From the NCBI RefSeq assembly GCF_019050325.1, contig NZ_VOMB01000020.1:248001-312000 (forward strand): DNA of 64,000 nucleotides, written 5' to 3'. Positions 1-7,141 of the stretch are shown here, piece after piece; position 1 is the stretch's first letter, and each line of letters opens with the position of its first letter. Under the pieces are notes generated by a model, which was not told the DNA's origin, did not search any database, and saw only the letters and a program-made list of their open reading frames with translations. The position numbers were made by a program, and so were the translations under genes. The stretch comes from [Mycobacterium] fortunisiensis (GTDB lineage Bacteria > Actinomycetota > Actinomycetes > Mycobacteriales > Mycobacteriaceae).

Positions 1-327
1 GCGGGCCTGGGTCTGCCGACCGGCCGGGTCGAGGGACGCTCCGGAGTGTGGGTCGGCGCCGATGAGCTCCGGCCCGCCCGCAAGGTCGGTGCGATCGGCA
101 TCCGGGTGGCGAGGGCGACGACACTGCACGGCTTCGCACTGAACTGTGACTGCGATCTGTCGGCTTTCTCGTCGATCGTGCCGTGCGGGATCGCGGATGC
201 GGGTGTCACGTCGCTGACGGCCGAACTCGGTCACCGCATCACCGTCGAAGACGTCACCGACCGGGTCGCCGCCGCGGTGTGTGACGCGCTGGACGGACGT
301 CTCGAGGTAGCGCTGAACGTAGGATGA
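1..327 (+). CDS. lipB: Octanoyltransferase LipB, C-terminal part (5' end outside window)
   Basis: Transfers octanoyl groups from acyl carrier protein to lipoyl domains, the first step of protein lipoylation. Only the last 108 residues are present; the frame is open to the first base. The conserved lysine lies in ARKVGAIG and the catalytic cysteine in PCGIAD, the Lys/Cys pair of the family. The stop at 325-327 is four bases before the GTG of lipA, so the two are almost certainly co-transcribed. Assignment rests on motifs plus the lipA neighbour. Confidence 0.95.
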   Translation, partial: AGLGLPTGRVEGRSGVWVGADELRPARKVGAIGIRVARATTLHGFALNCDCDLSAFSSIVPCGIADAGVTSLTAELGHRITVEDVTDRVAAAVCDALDGRLEVALNVG

Positions 328-331
328 ACTC

Positions 332-1276
332 GTGACTGTTGTTCCAGAAGGCCGGAAGCTGCTGCGTTTGGAAGTGCGCAACGCGCAGACGCCTATCGAA
401 CGCAAGCCACCGTGGATCAAGACCCGGGCCAAGATGGGCCCGGAGTACACCGAGCTCAAGGGCCTGGTGCGGCGCGAGGGCCTGCACACGGTGTGCGAGG
501 AGGCCGGCTGCCCCAACATCTTCGAATGCTGGGAGGACCGGGAGGCCACGTTCCTGATCGGCGGTGAGCAGTGCACCCGGCGCTGCGACTTCTGTCAGAT
601 CGACACCGGCAAGCCGGCCGAGCTCGACCGCGACGAACCACGGCGGGTCGCCGAGAGCGTGCAGGCGATGGGTCTGCGCTACTCGACGGTGACCGGCGTG
701 GCCCGCGACGATCTGCCCGACGGCGGCGCCTGGTTGTATGCCGAAACCGTTCGCTACATCAAGCGGCTCAACCCGAACACCGGCGTGGAGCTGTTGGCAC
801 CGGACTTCAACGGTATCTCGGCCCAGCTGGAGGAAGTGTTCGAGTCGCGCCCAGAAGTGTTCGCGCACAACGTCGAAACGGTGCCGCGCATCTTCAAGCG
901 GATCCGCCCGGCGTTCCGGTACGACCGCAGCCTGGCGGTGCTCACCGCGGCCCGCAACTTCGGGCTGGTCACCAAATCGAACCTGATCCTGGGCATGGGT
1001 GAGACGATCGACGAGGTGCGGACCGCGCTGTGCGATCTGCACGACGCCGGTTGCGACATCGTCACGATCACCCAGTACCTGCGGCCTTCGCCGCGTCATC
1101 ACCCGGTCGAACGCTGGGTCCATCCCGACGAATTCGTCGAGCTGTCGAGCTACGCCGAGGGCCTGGGATTCGCCGGGGTGCTGGCCGGTCCGCTGGTGCG
1201 GTCGTCCTACCGTGCGGGCCGGCTCTATGCGCAGGCCGCGCGGGTTCGGTTCGCCGATCAGCCCCCCGTATCCTGA
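332..1276 (+). CDS. lipA: Lipoyl synthase LipA (radical SAM)
   Basis: Inserts two sulfurs into protein-bound octanoyl chains to make lipoyl cofactor, needed by pyruvate dehydrogenase (aceE lies further along this window) and related complexes. The 314-residue protein shows both iron-sulfur signatures: the auxiliary cluster Cys55, Cys60, Cys66 and the radical-SAM cluster CTRRCDFC (Cys81, Cys85, Cys88). The C-terminal RSSYRAG holds the serine that ligates the auxiliary cluster in this family. GTG start directly after lipB; length is normal for actinobacterial LipA. Confidence 0.97.
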   Translation: MTVVPEGRKLLRLEVRNAQTPIERKPPWIKTRAKMGPEYTELKGLVRREGLHTVCEEAGCPNIFECWEDREATFLIGGEQCTRRCDFCQIDTGKPAELDRDEPRRVAESVQAMGLRYSTVTGVARDDLPDGGAWLYAETVRYIKRLNPNTGVELLAPDFNGISAQLEEVFESRPEVFAHNVETVPRIFKRIRPAFRYDRSLAVLTAARNFGLVTKSNLILGMGETIDEVRTALCDLHDAGCDIVTITQYLRPSPRHHPVERWVHPDEFVELSSYAEGLGFAGVLAGPLVRSSYRAGRLYAQAARVRFADQPPVS

Positions 1277-1280
1277 AGTA

Positions 1281-2033
1281 ATGGCGAAATCCCGCAATGC
1301 CGCGGAAACGAAGGCGGCAAAGGCCGAGGCGAAGGCTGCCCGTAAGGCGGCGGCCAAACAGCGGCGCAGTCAGTTGTGGCAGGCGTTCCAGATCCAGCGC
1401 AAAGAGGACAAGCGGCTGCTGCCGTACATGATCGGCGCGTTCGTGCTGATCGTGGCTGCCGCGGTGGTCGCCGGTGTGCTGATCGGCGGGTTCACCATGT
1501 ACACGCTGATCCCGCTCGGCGTGGTGCTCGGCGCCTTGGTTGCGTTCATCATCTTCGGCCGCCGGGCCCAGAAGTCGGTGTATCTCAAGGCCGAAGGCCA
1601 GACCGGGGCGGCGGCCTGGGCGCTGGACAACTTGCGCGGCAAGTGGCGCGTCACCCCCGGCGTCGCGGCGACCGGCCATTTCGACGCCGTGCACCGGGTG
1701 ATCGGCCGGCCCGGGGTGATCTTCGTCGGCGAGGGTGCACCCAACCGGGTCAAGCCGCTGCTCGCCCAGGAGAAGAAGCGCACCGCGCGGCTGGTCGGCG
1801 AAATCCCGATCTACGACATCGTGGTCGGCAACGGCGAGGGCGAGGTGCCACTGTCCAAGCTGGAACGCCACCTCAACAAGCTGCCGGCCAACATCACGGT
1901 CAAGCAGATGGACTCGATCGAGTCCCGGCTCGCCGCGCTGGGTACCAAGACCGGTGCGGCCGGCCTGCCGAAGGGGCCGATGCCGGCGGGCGCGAAGATG
2001 CGGGGCATGCAGCGCACCGCCCGGCGGCGCTAG
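1281..2033 (+). CDS. DUF4191 membrane protein (Rv2219-like)
   Basis: A 250-residue protein of unknown function, conserved beside lipA in mycobacteria. It has an Ala/Lys-rich, probably helical N-terminus (residues 1-45), two adjacent membrane spans (about 49-69 and 72-92) and a soluble C-terminal domain ending in a basic tail. The ATG is five bases after the lipA stop, consistent with a lipB-lipA-DUF4191 operon. Its last four bases overlap the 3' end of the convergent RDD gene. No catalytic motif is evident and the role is unknown. Confidence 0.85.
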   Translation: MAKSRNAAETKAAKAEAKAARKAAAKQRRSQLWQAFQIQRKEDKRLLPYMIGAFVLIVAAAVVAGVLIGGFTMYTLIPLGVVLGALVAFIIFGRRAQKSVYLKAEGQTGAAAWALDNLRGKWRVTPGVAATGHFDAVHRVIGRPGVIFVGEGAPNRVKPLLAQEKKRTARLVGEIPIYDIVVGNGEGEVPLSKLERHLNKLPANITVKQMDSIESRLAALGTKTGAAGLPKGPMPAGAKMRGMQRTARRR

Positions 2034-2515
2034 CGTCGCAACACGGCGGTGAAGGTCAGCCGGTCGTGCAGGCCGCGCAGGTCACTGTCGGAAACCAGCG
2101 GCGGGATCACCAGTGCGATCAGCAGCACCCGCAGGAAGGCCCGCACGATGCCGATGCTGTTGCGGCCGTCGGCGGGAACCACCACCAGACCCACGGCGAG
2201 CTGTCCGGGAGTGAACGAGAACAGCCGCACCGCGACCGTACCCAGCACCATCCAGATCACCAGCACCGCCGTGGACAGCAACGGCATCGTCACCAGGCCC
2301 AGAGCCATCGCCAGCCCGGCCAGTCCGTAGGCCACCAGCCAGTCGATGCACAACGCTCCGAGCCGGCGGCCCATCCGGGCCAGCGAACCGGGGCCGGATT
2401 CGGGCAGGCCGAGGCGCTCGCCGGGGTATTTCCCCCGGTCGTCGGGCGCACCATCGCCGTCACCGGCGTCGAACGGTCCCGGTCCGGACAGCCAAGTTCC
2501 CATCGTGCGCGCCAT
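2030..2515 (-). CDS. RDD family membrane protein
   Basis: A 161-residue protein with a Gly/Pro/Asp-rich cytosolic N-terminus (1-45) and three predicted membrane spans (about 53-73, 78-98, 124-142). The basic pair at 50-51, Asp58 early in span one, and the C-terminal HDRLTFTAV resemble the RDD signature (HDR-L-T-G). Function is not established; some RDD proteins are ion antiporters. It is convergent with the DUF4191 gene (4-base overlap) and divergent from glnA1, with 156 bases between it and the glnA1 start. Confidence 0.82.
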   Translation of the reverse strand: MARTMGTWLSGPGPFDAGDGDGAPDDRGKYPGERLGLPESGPGSLARMGRRLGALCIDWLVAYGLAGLAMALGLVTMPLLSTAVLVIWMVLGTVAVRLFSFTPGQLAVGLVVVPADGRNSIGIVRAFLRVLLIALVIPPLVSDSDLRGLHDRLTFTAVLRR

Positions 2516-2582
2516 AGGGCCAGAATAGGCGGGACCCGCCAGGTGGCCGTCGGTAGCTCAGGTCACAGGGAAACGCCATTGC

Positions 2583-2598
2583 GTAACTTCCGCGCAAC
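2583..2598 (+). promoter_or_regulatory. Candidate GlnR box upstream of glnA1
   Basis: GTAAC, six bases, GCAAC matches the actinobacterial GlnR pattern (GTnAC-N6-GnAAC) and lies about 75 bases before the glnA1 start. A further GTCAC at 2562-2566 is 21 bases upstream, one base off the ideal 22-base period, so a second imperfect site is possible. glnA1 is a known GlnR target in mycobacteria; binding here is inferred. Confidence 0.45.
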
Positions 2599-2671
2599 AT
2601 ACGGTTGATGACTGCGCAACATCGTGTCCTTAGCGTCAACCCGCGGGTTACCAGTAAAGGAGAACACTTCA

Positions 2672-4108
2672 GTGGCAGAAAAGACGTCCGACGACATCTT
2701 CAAGCTGATCAAGGACGAAAACGTCGAGTACGTCGACATTCGCTTCTGCGATCTGCCCGGCGTCGTCCAGCACTTCTCGATCCCGGCGTCGGCGTTCGAC
2801 GAGAGCGTCTTCGAAGACGGTCTCGCGTTCGACGGCTCGTCGGTGCGCGGCTTCCAGTCGATCCACGAATCGGACATGATGCTGCTGCCGGATCCCGACA
2901 CCGCGCGCATCGACCCGTTCCGCGCCGCCAAGACGCTGAACCTGAACTTCTTCGTGCACGACCCGTTCACCCGTGAGGCCTACTCCCGCGACCCGCGCAA
3001 CGTGGCCCGCAAGGCGGAGAACTACCTGGCCAGCACCGGAATCGCCGACACGTGTTTCTTCGGCGCCGAGGCCGAGTTCTACATCTTCGACTCGGTGAGC
3101 TTCGACTCGAAGATCAACGGCACCTTCTACGAGGTGGATTCGGAGTCGGGCTGGTGGAACACCGGTGAGCCCTTCGAGGCCGACGGCAGCGCCAACCGCG
3201 GTTACAAGGTCCGCCCCAAGGGGGGCTACTTCCCCGTCGCACCGTACGACCACTACGTCGACCTACGTGACGAGATGTCGACCAACCTGCAAAACGCCGG
3301 GTTCACGCTGGAGCGCGGCCACCACGAGGTGGGCACCGCCGGCCAGGCCGAGATCAACTACAAGTTCAACACCCTGCTGCATGCGGCCGACGATGTGCTG
3401 CTGTTCAAGTACATCATCAAGAACACCGCGTGGCAGAACGGCAAGACCGTCACCTTCATGCCCAAGCCGCTGTTCGGTGACAACGGCTCGGGTATGCACG
3501 CCCACCAGTCGCTGTGGAAGGACGGCAAGCCGCTGTTCCACGACGAGGCCGGCTACGCAGGCCTGTCCGACATCGCACGGCACTACATCGGCGGCATCCT
3601 GCACCACGCCCCATCGCTGCTGGCCTTCACCAACCCGACGGTGAACTCCTACAAGCGTCTGGTTCCCGGCTACGAGGCCCCGATCAACCTGGTGTACAGC
3701 CAGCGCAACCGCTCGGCCTGCGTGCGCATCCCGATCACCGGCAACAACCCCAAGGCCAAGCGCCTGGAGTTCCGCTGCCCGGACAGCTCGGGTAACCCGT
3801 ACCTGGCGTTCGCGGCCATGTTGATGGCCGGCATCGACGGCATCAAGAAGAAGATCGAGCCGCTCGCCCCGGTCGACAAGGACCTCTACGAGCTGCCGCC
3901 GGACGAGGCCGCCAACATCCCGCAGGCCCCGACCTCGCTGGCCGCCGTGATCGACAAGCTCGAAGAGGATCACGAGTACCTCACCGAGGGCGGCGTGTTC
4001 ACCGAGGACCTGATCGAGACCTGGATCTCCTACAAGCGGGAGAACGAGATCATGCCGATCCAGATCCGGCCTCACCCGTACGAGTTCTCGCTCTACTACG
4101 ACGTGTAA
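2672..4108 (+). CDS. glnA1: Glutamine synthetase type I, GlnA1
   Basis: ATP-dependent formation of glutamine from glutamate and ammonium; cytosolic dodecamer and main nitrogen-assimilation enzyme. The GTG at 2672 is preceded by AAAGGAG at a good distance and gives 478 residues, the M. tuberculosis length; an ATG upstream in the same frame (2624) lacks this support. The adenylylation site is Tyr406 in KDLYELPPDE, so activity can be controlled by GlnE (7142-10159). The beta-Asp50-type region FDGSSVRGF and the NRSACVRIP substrate loop are intact. Confidence 0.98.
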   Translation: MAEKTSDDIFKLIKDENVEYVDIRFCDLPGVVQHFSIPASAFDESVFEDGLAFDGSSVRGFQSIHESDMMLLPDPDTARIDPFRAAKTLNLNFFVHDPFTREAYSRDPRNVARKAENYLASTGIADTCFFGAEAEFYIFDSVSFDSKINGTFYEVDSESGWWNTGEPFEADGSANRGYKVRPKGGYFPVAPYDHYVDLRDEMSTNLQNAGFTLERGHHEVGTAGQAEINYKFNTLLHAADDVLLFKYIIKNTAWQNGKTVTFMPKPLFGDNGSGMHAHQSLWKDGKPLFHDEAGYAGLSDIARHYIGGILHHAPSLLAFTNPTVNSYKRLVPGYEAPINLVYSQRNRSACVRIPITGNNPKAKRLEFRCPDSSGNPYLAFAAMLMAGIDGIKKKIEPLAPVDKDLYELPPDEAANIPQAPTSLAAVIDKLEEDHEYLTEGGVFTEDLIETWISYKRENEIMPIQIRPHPYEFSLYYDV

Positions 4109-4144
4109 GTCGGCACCGCCGACGCGACGTCCAAGTCGCTCAGA

Positions 4145-4180
4145 CTGTGGCCCCCGGTTCTTGCCGGGGGCCACAGTTTT
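4145..4180 (+). terminator. Rho-independent terminator of glnA1
   Basis: A perfect 13-bp stem (4145-4157 with 4164-4176) and a 6-base loop, followed by TTTT at 4177-4180, sits 36 bases after the glnA1 stop. This is unusually canonical for mycobacteria, where U-tracts are often missing. Confidence 0.85.
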
Positions 4181-4192
4181 AGGCTAACCTAA
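4174..4192 (+). promoter_or_regulatory. IdeR/DtxR-like iron-box, right half intact
   Basis: Against the 19-base IdeR consensus (TTAGGTTAGGCTAACCTAA) the last 14 positions (4179-4192, TTAGGCTAACCTAA) match without a break. The first five do not, because they belong to the glnA1 terminator. It lies about 115 bases upstream of the gene at 4307. Iron-dependent control is an inference. Confidence 0.4.
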
Positions 4193-4306
4193 CCAACGCG
4201 AGCGCAATCGCTTGCGGTGCTGACAACCTCACAGGTCAACGGAGAGATTCGTTGGCCTTTTCGTTTCTCTCCGGTCGTATTCACAGATGAGAGAACGAGG
4301 TTCACA

Positions 4307-4633
4307 ATGTTCACGGTTTTCATGTTGGTCAAGACCAATGCGGAATGGCTCGGATTCCCGGTGGCCAAACGCTTCGATGAACTGGCCCGGCACCTGCAAC
4401 CGATACTCGATCGACACCCAGCAGTGAATTTCCGTTGGTACGACACGGAGTTCTACACCGCCAGGGTCACCGACCTCCTGCTCTGGGAGACCACCGATCC
4501 GCACGAGTACGAGCTTGCGGTCGAGGAACTCCGCGAAACACCACTGTGGGACCGCTATTTCACCATCGTCGAGATCCTCCCTGGCGTGGCGAACGCGTAC
4601 GCGAACAACTACGGCAGATCCGCCCTCGGGTAG
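4307..4633 (+). CDS. Darcynin-like small protein
   Basis: A 108-residue protein beginning MFTVFMLVKTNAEWLGF with no signal peptide or membrane span. The opening, the WYDTEFY segment and the spacing resemble the darcynin family, small proteins of uncertain function. The ATG at 4307 follows GAGAACGAGG; an in-frame upstream ATG at 4217 would add 30 poorly structured residues. It sits alone between the glnA1 terminator and dtd, downstream of an IdeR-like half-box. The family name is from memory and uncertain, but the ORF itself looks real. Confidence 0.6.
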   Translation: MFTVFMLVKTNAEWLGFPVAKRFDELARHLQPILDRHPAVNFRWYDTEFYTARVTDLLLWETTDPHEYELAVEELRETPLWDRYFTIVEILPGVANAYANNYGRSALG

Positions 4634-4678
4634 GCACCCGACCGGCGGCCCGCCCAGCGCCGAAAGCACAATGGACCG

Positions 4679-5110
4679 ATGCGGGTTCTGGTGCAGCGGG
4701 TGACATCGGCCAATGTTGCGGTCGACGGCGAAATCGTGGGCGCGATCGAGCCGAACCCGCAGGGGCTGGTCGCCCTGGTCGGGGCGACCCATGACGATGA
4801 CGCCGCCAAGGCCCGGCGGATGGCCGAAAAGCTCTGGCAGTTGCGGATTCTCGACGGTGAGAAGTCCGCGGCGGACGTTGGCGCACCCATCCTGGTGATC
4901 AGCCAGTTCACGTTGTACGCCAACACCGACAAGGGCAGGCGGCCGTCGTGGAACGCCGCGGCACCCGGCGTCGTCGCCGAACCGCTGGTGACCGAATTCG
5001 CCGACGCCCTCAAACAGTTGGGCGCAGTGGTGCAAACCGGAGTTTTCGGGGCGGACATGCAGGTGGAACTGGTGAATGACGGCCCTGTAACGGTCCTGCT
5101 GGAGCTGTGA
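4679..5110 (+). CDS. dtd: D-aminoacyl-tRNA deacylase Dtd
   Basis: Removes D-amino acids (and glycine mischarged on tRNA-Ala) from tRNAs, a proofreading step in translation. The 143-residue protein has the two family motifs: SQFTLY with the active-site Ser/Gln/Thr cluster near residue 79, and NDGPVT near the C-terminus, which carries the cross-subunit Gly-cisPro-type segment. The N-terminal MRVLVQRV is typical. It runs into the DoxX gene just downstream and may be co-transcribed with it. Confidence 0.95.
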   Translation: MRVLVQRVTSANVAVDGEIVGAIEPNPQGLVALVGATHDDDAAKARRMAEKLWQLRILDGEKSAADVGAPILVISQFTLYANTDKGRRPSWNAAAPGVVAEPLVTEFADALKQLGAVVQTGVFGADMQVELVNDGPVTVLLEL

Positions 5111-5142
5111 GATTCCTGGGAGCCCCGGCGTATTCTCGGCCC

Positions 5143-5625
5143 ATGACGACCAACCTGGATGCCCGACTTGCGAGCTACTCGTCACCGGTCCTGAGCGCGT
5201 TCCGCATCATTTTCGGTCTGTTGTTCACGCTGCACGGCAGCATGAAACTGTTCGGCTGGCCGCTGGGGGCTGCCATCCCGGTGGGAACCTGGCCGGGGTG
5301 GTGGGCAGGGCTCATCGAATTCGTCGCCGGCCTGCTGGTCCTCGTCGGATTGTTCACCCGTCCGGCAGCCTTCATCGCCGCGGGCGAGATGGCCGTCGCC
5401 TACTTCTGGATGCACTGGCCACCGCTGGAGGGGCCGGCCGCCGGCTTCTGGCCGTTCGACCAACAGTTGGGCGGCAACGGCGGTGAGTTGACGATCATGT
5501 ACTGCTTCGCGTTCCTGCTGCTGGCGACGACCGGTGCCGGGGCGCTGTCGGTGGATGCGCGTCGACGGCCGACAGCACGCGCGACGGCAGAGCCGCGGCG
5601 GCGGTTCGGCCGGCTCGGGCGCTAA
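5143..5625 (+). CDS. DoxX family membrane protein
   Basis: A 160-residue integral membrane protein with four predicted spans. The DoxX features are RIIFGLLFTLHGSMKLFG in the first span, then GLIEFVAGLLVLVGLFTRPAAFIAAGEMAVAYF. The cytosolic tail is Arg-rich. DoxX proteins are linked to thiol/oxidative stress responses in mycobacteria, but no specific reaction is known for this one. The ATG at 5143 is preferred over a GTG at 5107 that overlaps the dtd stop, because family members start near MTTNLDARLAS. Its 3' end overlaps the convergent oxidoreductase by four bases. Confidence 0.85.
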   Translation: MTTNLDARLASYSSPVLSAFRIIFGLLFTLHGSMKLFGWPLGAAIPVGTWPGWWAGLIEFVAGLLVLVGLFTRPAAFIAAGEMAVAYFWMHWPPLEGPAAGFWPFDQQLGGNGGELTIMYCFAFLLLATTGAGALSVDARRRPTARATAEPRRRFGRLGR

Positions 5626-6479
5626 TCCAGCGCCAGGTCTTTGCGGAACCGCTTCATCCCGTCGATCTTCTCGGCGAGTGGGGCGTCCGGACCGGAGTAG
5701 AACATCCACGGCATGGTGATGACGCCGGTGATACCGCTGGCTTGCGCACGGGCATAGTGCTCGGGGGTGAACGCGTCCGTCAGCGGCGTGATGACGGTGA
5801 AATCGTCCATCGTCAAACCTGTTTCGGTGCGCAGCTGACGTAGCCGCTCGACGCGCGCCACGGCGGCCTCGGTGGAGATCAGGTCGCCGATCCAGCCGTC
5901 GTGTCGCGCCGCGCGACGCAGCGCGATGTCCGACAGCCCGCCGACGTAGATCGGGATCGGCGGTGGGCTGGGCTCCATTTCCAAACGCGGGGTGGAATAG
6001 AACTCGCCGGAAAACTCGGTCCAGCCCGGCGCCCACAGCTGCTTCATCAGTTCGAGCATCTCGTCGGTTCGCCTGCCGCGTCGGGCGAACGACTGCCCGA
6101 GCAGCTCGAATTCCTCCTCGCACCAGCCGACACCGATGCCGAGCTCCAGCCGGCCACCGGCCAGATACGCCGCGGTACCAATGGCTTTCGCCGCCGAGTA
6201 CGGGTCGCGCATCGCGGGAAGGTACACGGTGGTGACGAACTTCAGCCGGGTGGTGACCAGCGCCAGCGCGCCGATCATCACCCACGGGTCCGGCCAGTCG
6301 GTGAACGCTTCCCAGCGTCGGCTGCCGTCCTTGGTGTACGGATACGGCGTGGACAATGTCTCCAGGTTCACCACATGATCCGGGATGCCCATCCCGTCGT
6401 AGCCGAGATCATCTGCCGCGCGGGCTATTTCGACCGCATCGCGGGTGTCCATGAAGGCCGTGCTGACGTAGAACCTCAT
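5622..6479 (-). CDS. LLM-class F420-dependent oxidoreductase
   Basis: A 285-residue TIM-barrel protein of the luciferase-like monooxygenase fold, where mycobacterial members generally use coenzyme F420. Characteristic segments are DDLGYDGMGIPDHVV near the start, GGRLELGIGVGWCEEEF around residue 110 and PIYVGGLSDIALRRAARHDGWIGD near 180. The substrate is unknown. Its start overlaps the end of the thioesterase gene upstream by four bases, so the two are one transcription unit. Confidence 0.88.
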   Translation of the reverse strand: MRFYVSTAFMDTRDAVEIARAADDLGYDGMGIPDHVVNLETLSTPYPYTKDGSRRWEAFTDWPDPWVMIGALALVTTRLKFVTTVYLPAMRDPYSAAKAIGTAAYLAGGRLELGIGVGWCEEEFELLGQSFARRGRRTDEMLELMKQLWAPGWTEFSGEFYSTPRLEMEPSPPPIPIYVGGLSDIALRRAARHDGWIGDLISTEAAVARVERLRQLRTETGLTMDDFTVITPLTDAFTPEHYARAQASGITGVITMPWMFYSGPDAPLAEKIDGMKRFRKDLALD

Positions 6480-7105
6480 CCGGCGTCACGCGCCCACGCC
6501 GGGGTGATGAATACCCCTTCGGCCTCGACGGTGATCCCTTCGCCATCGCTGATATGGCCCCGCGCAAAGGTTTTGATGCCCTCGGTCCGGTCGACGTAGG
6601 CCTCGGCGCGCAACGCTCCCAGCGGTGTGCCGCGCCGGTACCGGCAGGTGATGGTGCCGGTGTAGCGCGGCTCGTGCAATGCGCCGCTGGCCACCTCGCC
6701 CAGAATGTGGTCGAGCACCAGCGCGCAGATCCCGCCGTGCACCCAGCCCAGCGGGCCCTCATAGGCGGCGCCGAGGGTGAATTCGCTGAAGCAGCGACCG
6801 TCGTCGGTGTGCTCGATCACCAGGGGCGGGGCCAGCGCGTTGCGCAGCCCGACGACGGGATTGGCCCACACCACCGGCCGCCGGGTGTCGGCGTGCACCA
6901 TGGCGTGCGGTCCGTCGCGCTGTTCGCGGCGCAGCGATGCGGTGATCGCCTCGACCGCCGCGGTCGCCTCGGCAATGGTCTGCGGATCCACCTCGGTCCG
7001 CACGCCGGCGTCCACCAGTTCGCGCATCGCCTGGGCGAACGGTTCATAGAGAGCTTCGAGCCGGTCATGCTCAGCGGCGGAGATGACGTCGAACCGGTAG
7101 TCCAT
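6476..7105 (-). CDS. PaaI-type hotdog thioesterase
   Basis: A 209-residue protein with an N-terminal helical extension (1-80) and a C-terminal hotdog domain. The stretch YEGPLGWVHGGICALVLDHILGEVAS carries the HGG signature of PaaI-like acyl-CoA thioesterases. It probably hydrolyses an acyl-CoA; the substrate is not predictable. It is translationally coupled to the F420-type oxidoreductase downstream, which suggests a shared small pathway. Confidence 0.85.
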   Translation of the reverse strand: MDYRFDVISAAEHDRLEALYEPFAQAMRELVDAGVRTEVDPQTIAEATAAVEAITASLRREQRDGPHAMVHADTRRPVVWANPVVGLRNALAPPLVIEHTDDGRCFSEFTLGAAYEGPLGWVHGGICALVLDHILGEVASGALHEPRYTGTITCRYRRGTPLGALRAEAYVDRTEGIKTFARGHISDGEGITVEAEGVFITPAWARDAG

Positions 7106-7141
7106 AGACGTACTTACTATCAGGTGCTTGGCCCGCCGCAG

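Noticed and set aside
254..1357. A 367-codon minus-strand frame opposite lipA
   Set aside because: lipA is unmistakable on the plus strand with all cluster cysteines; the opposite frame has no recognisable domain.
2624..2671. Earlier ATG start for glnA1
   Set aside because: It would add 16 residues absent from known GlnA1 proteins; the GTG at 2672 has a strong ribosome site and gives the standard 478-residue length.
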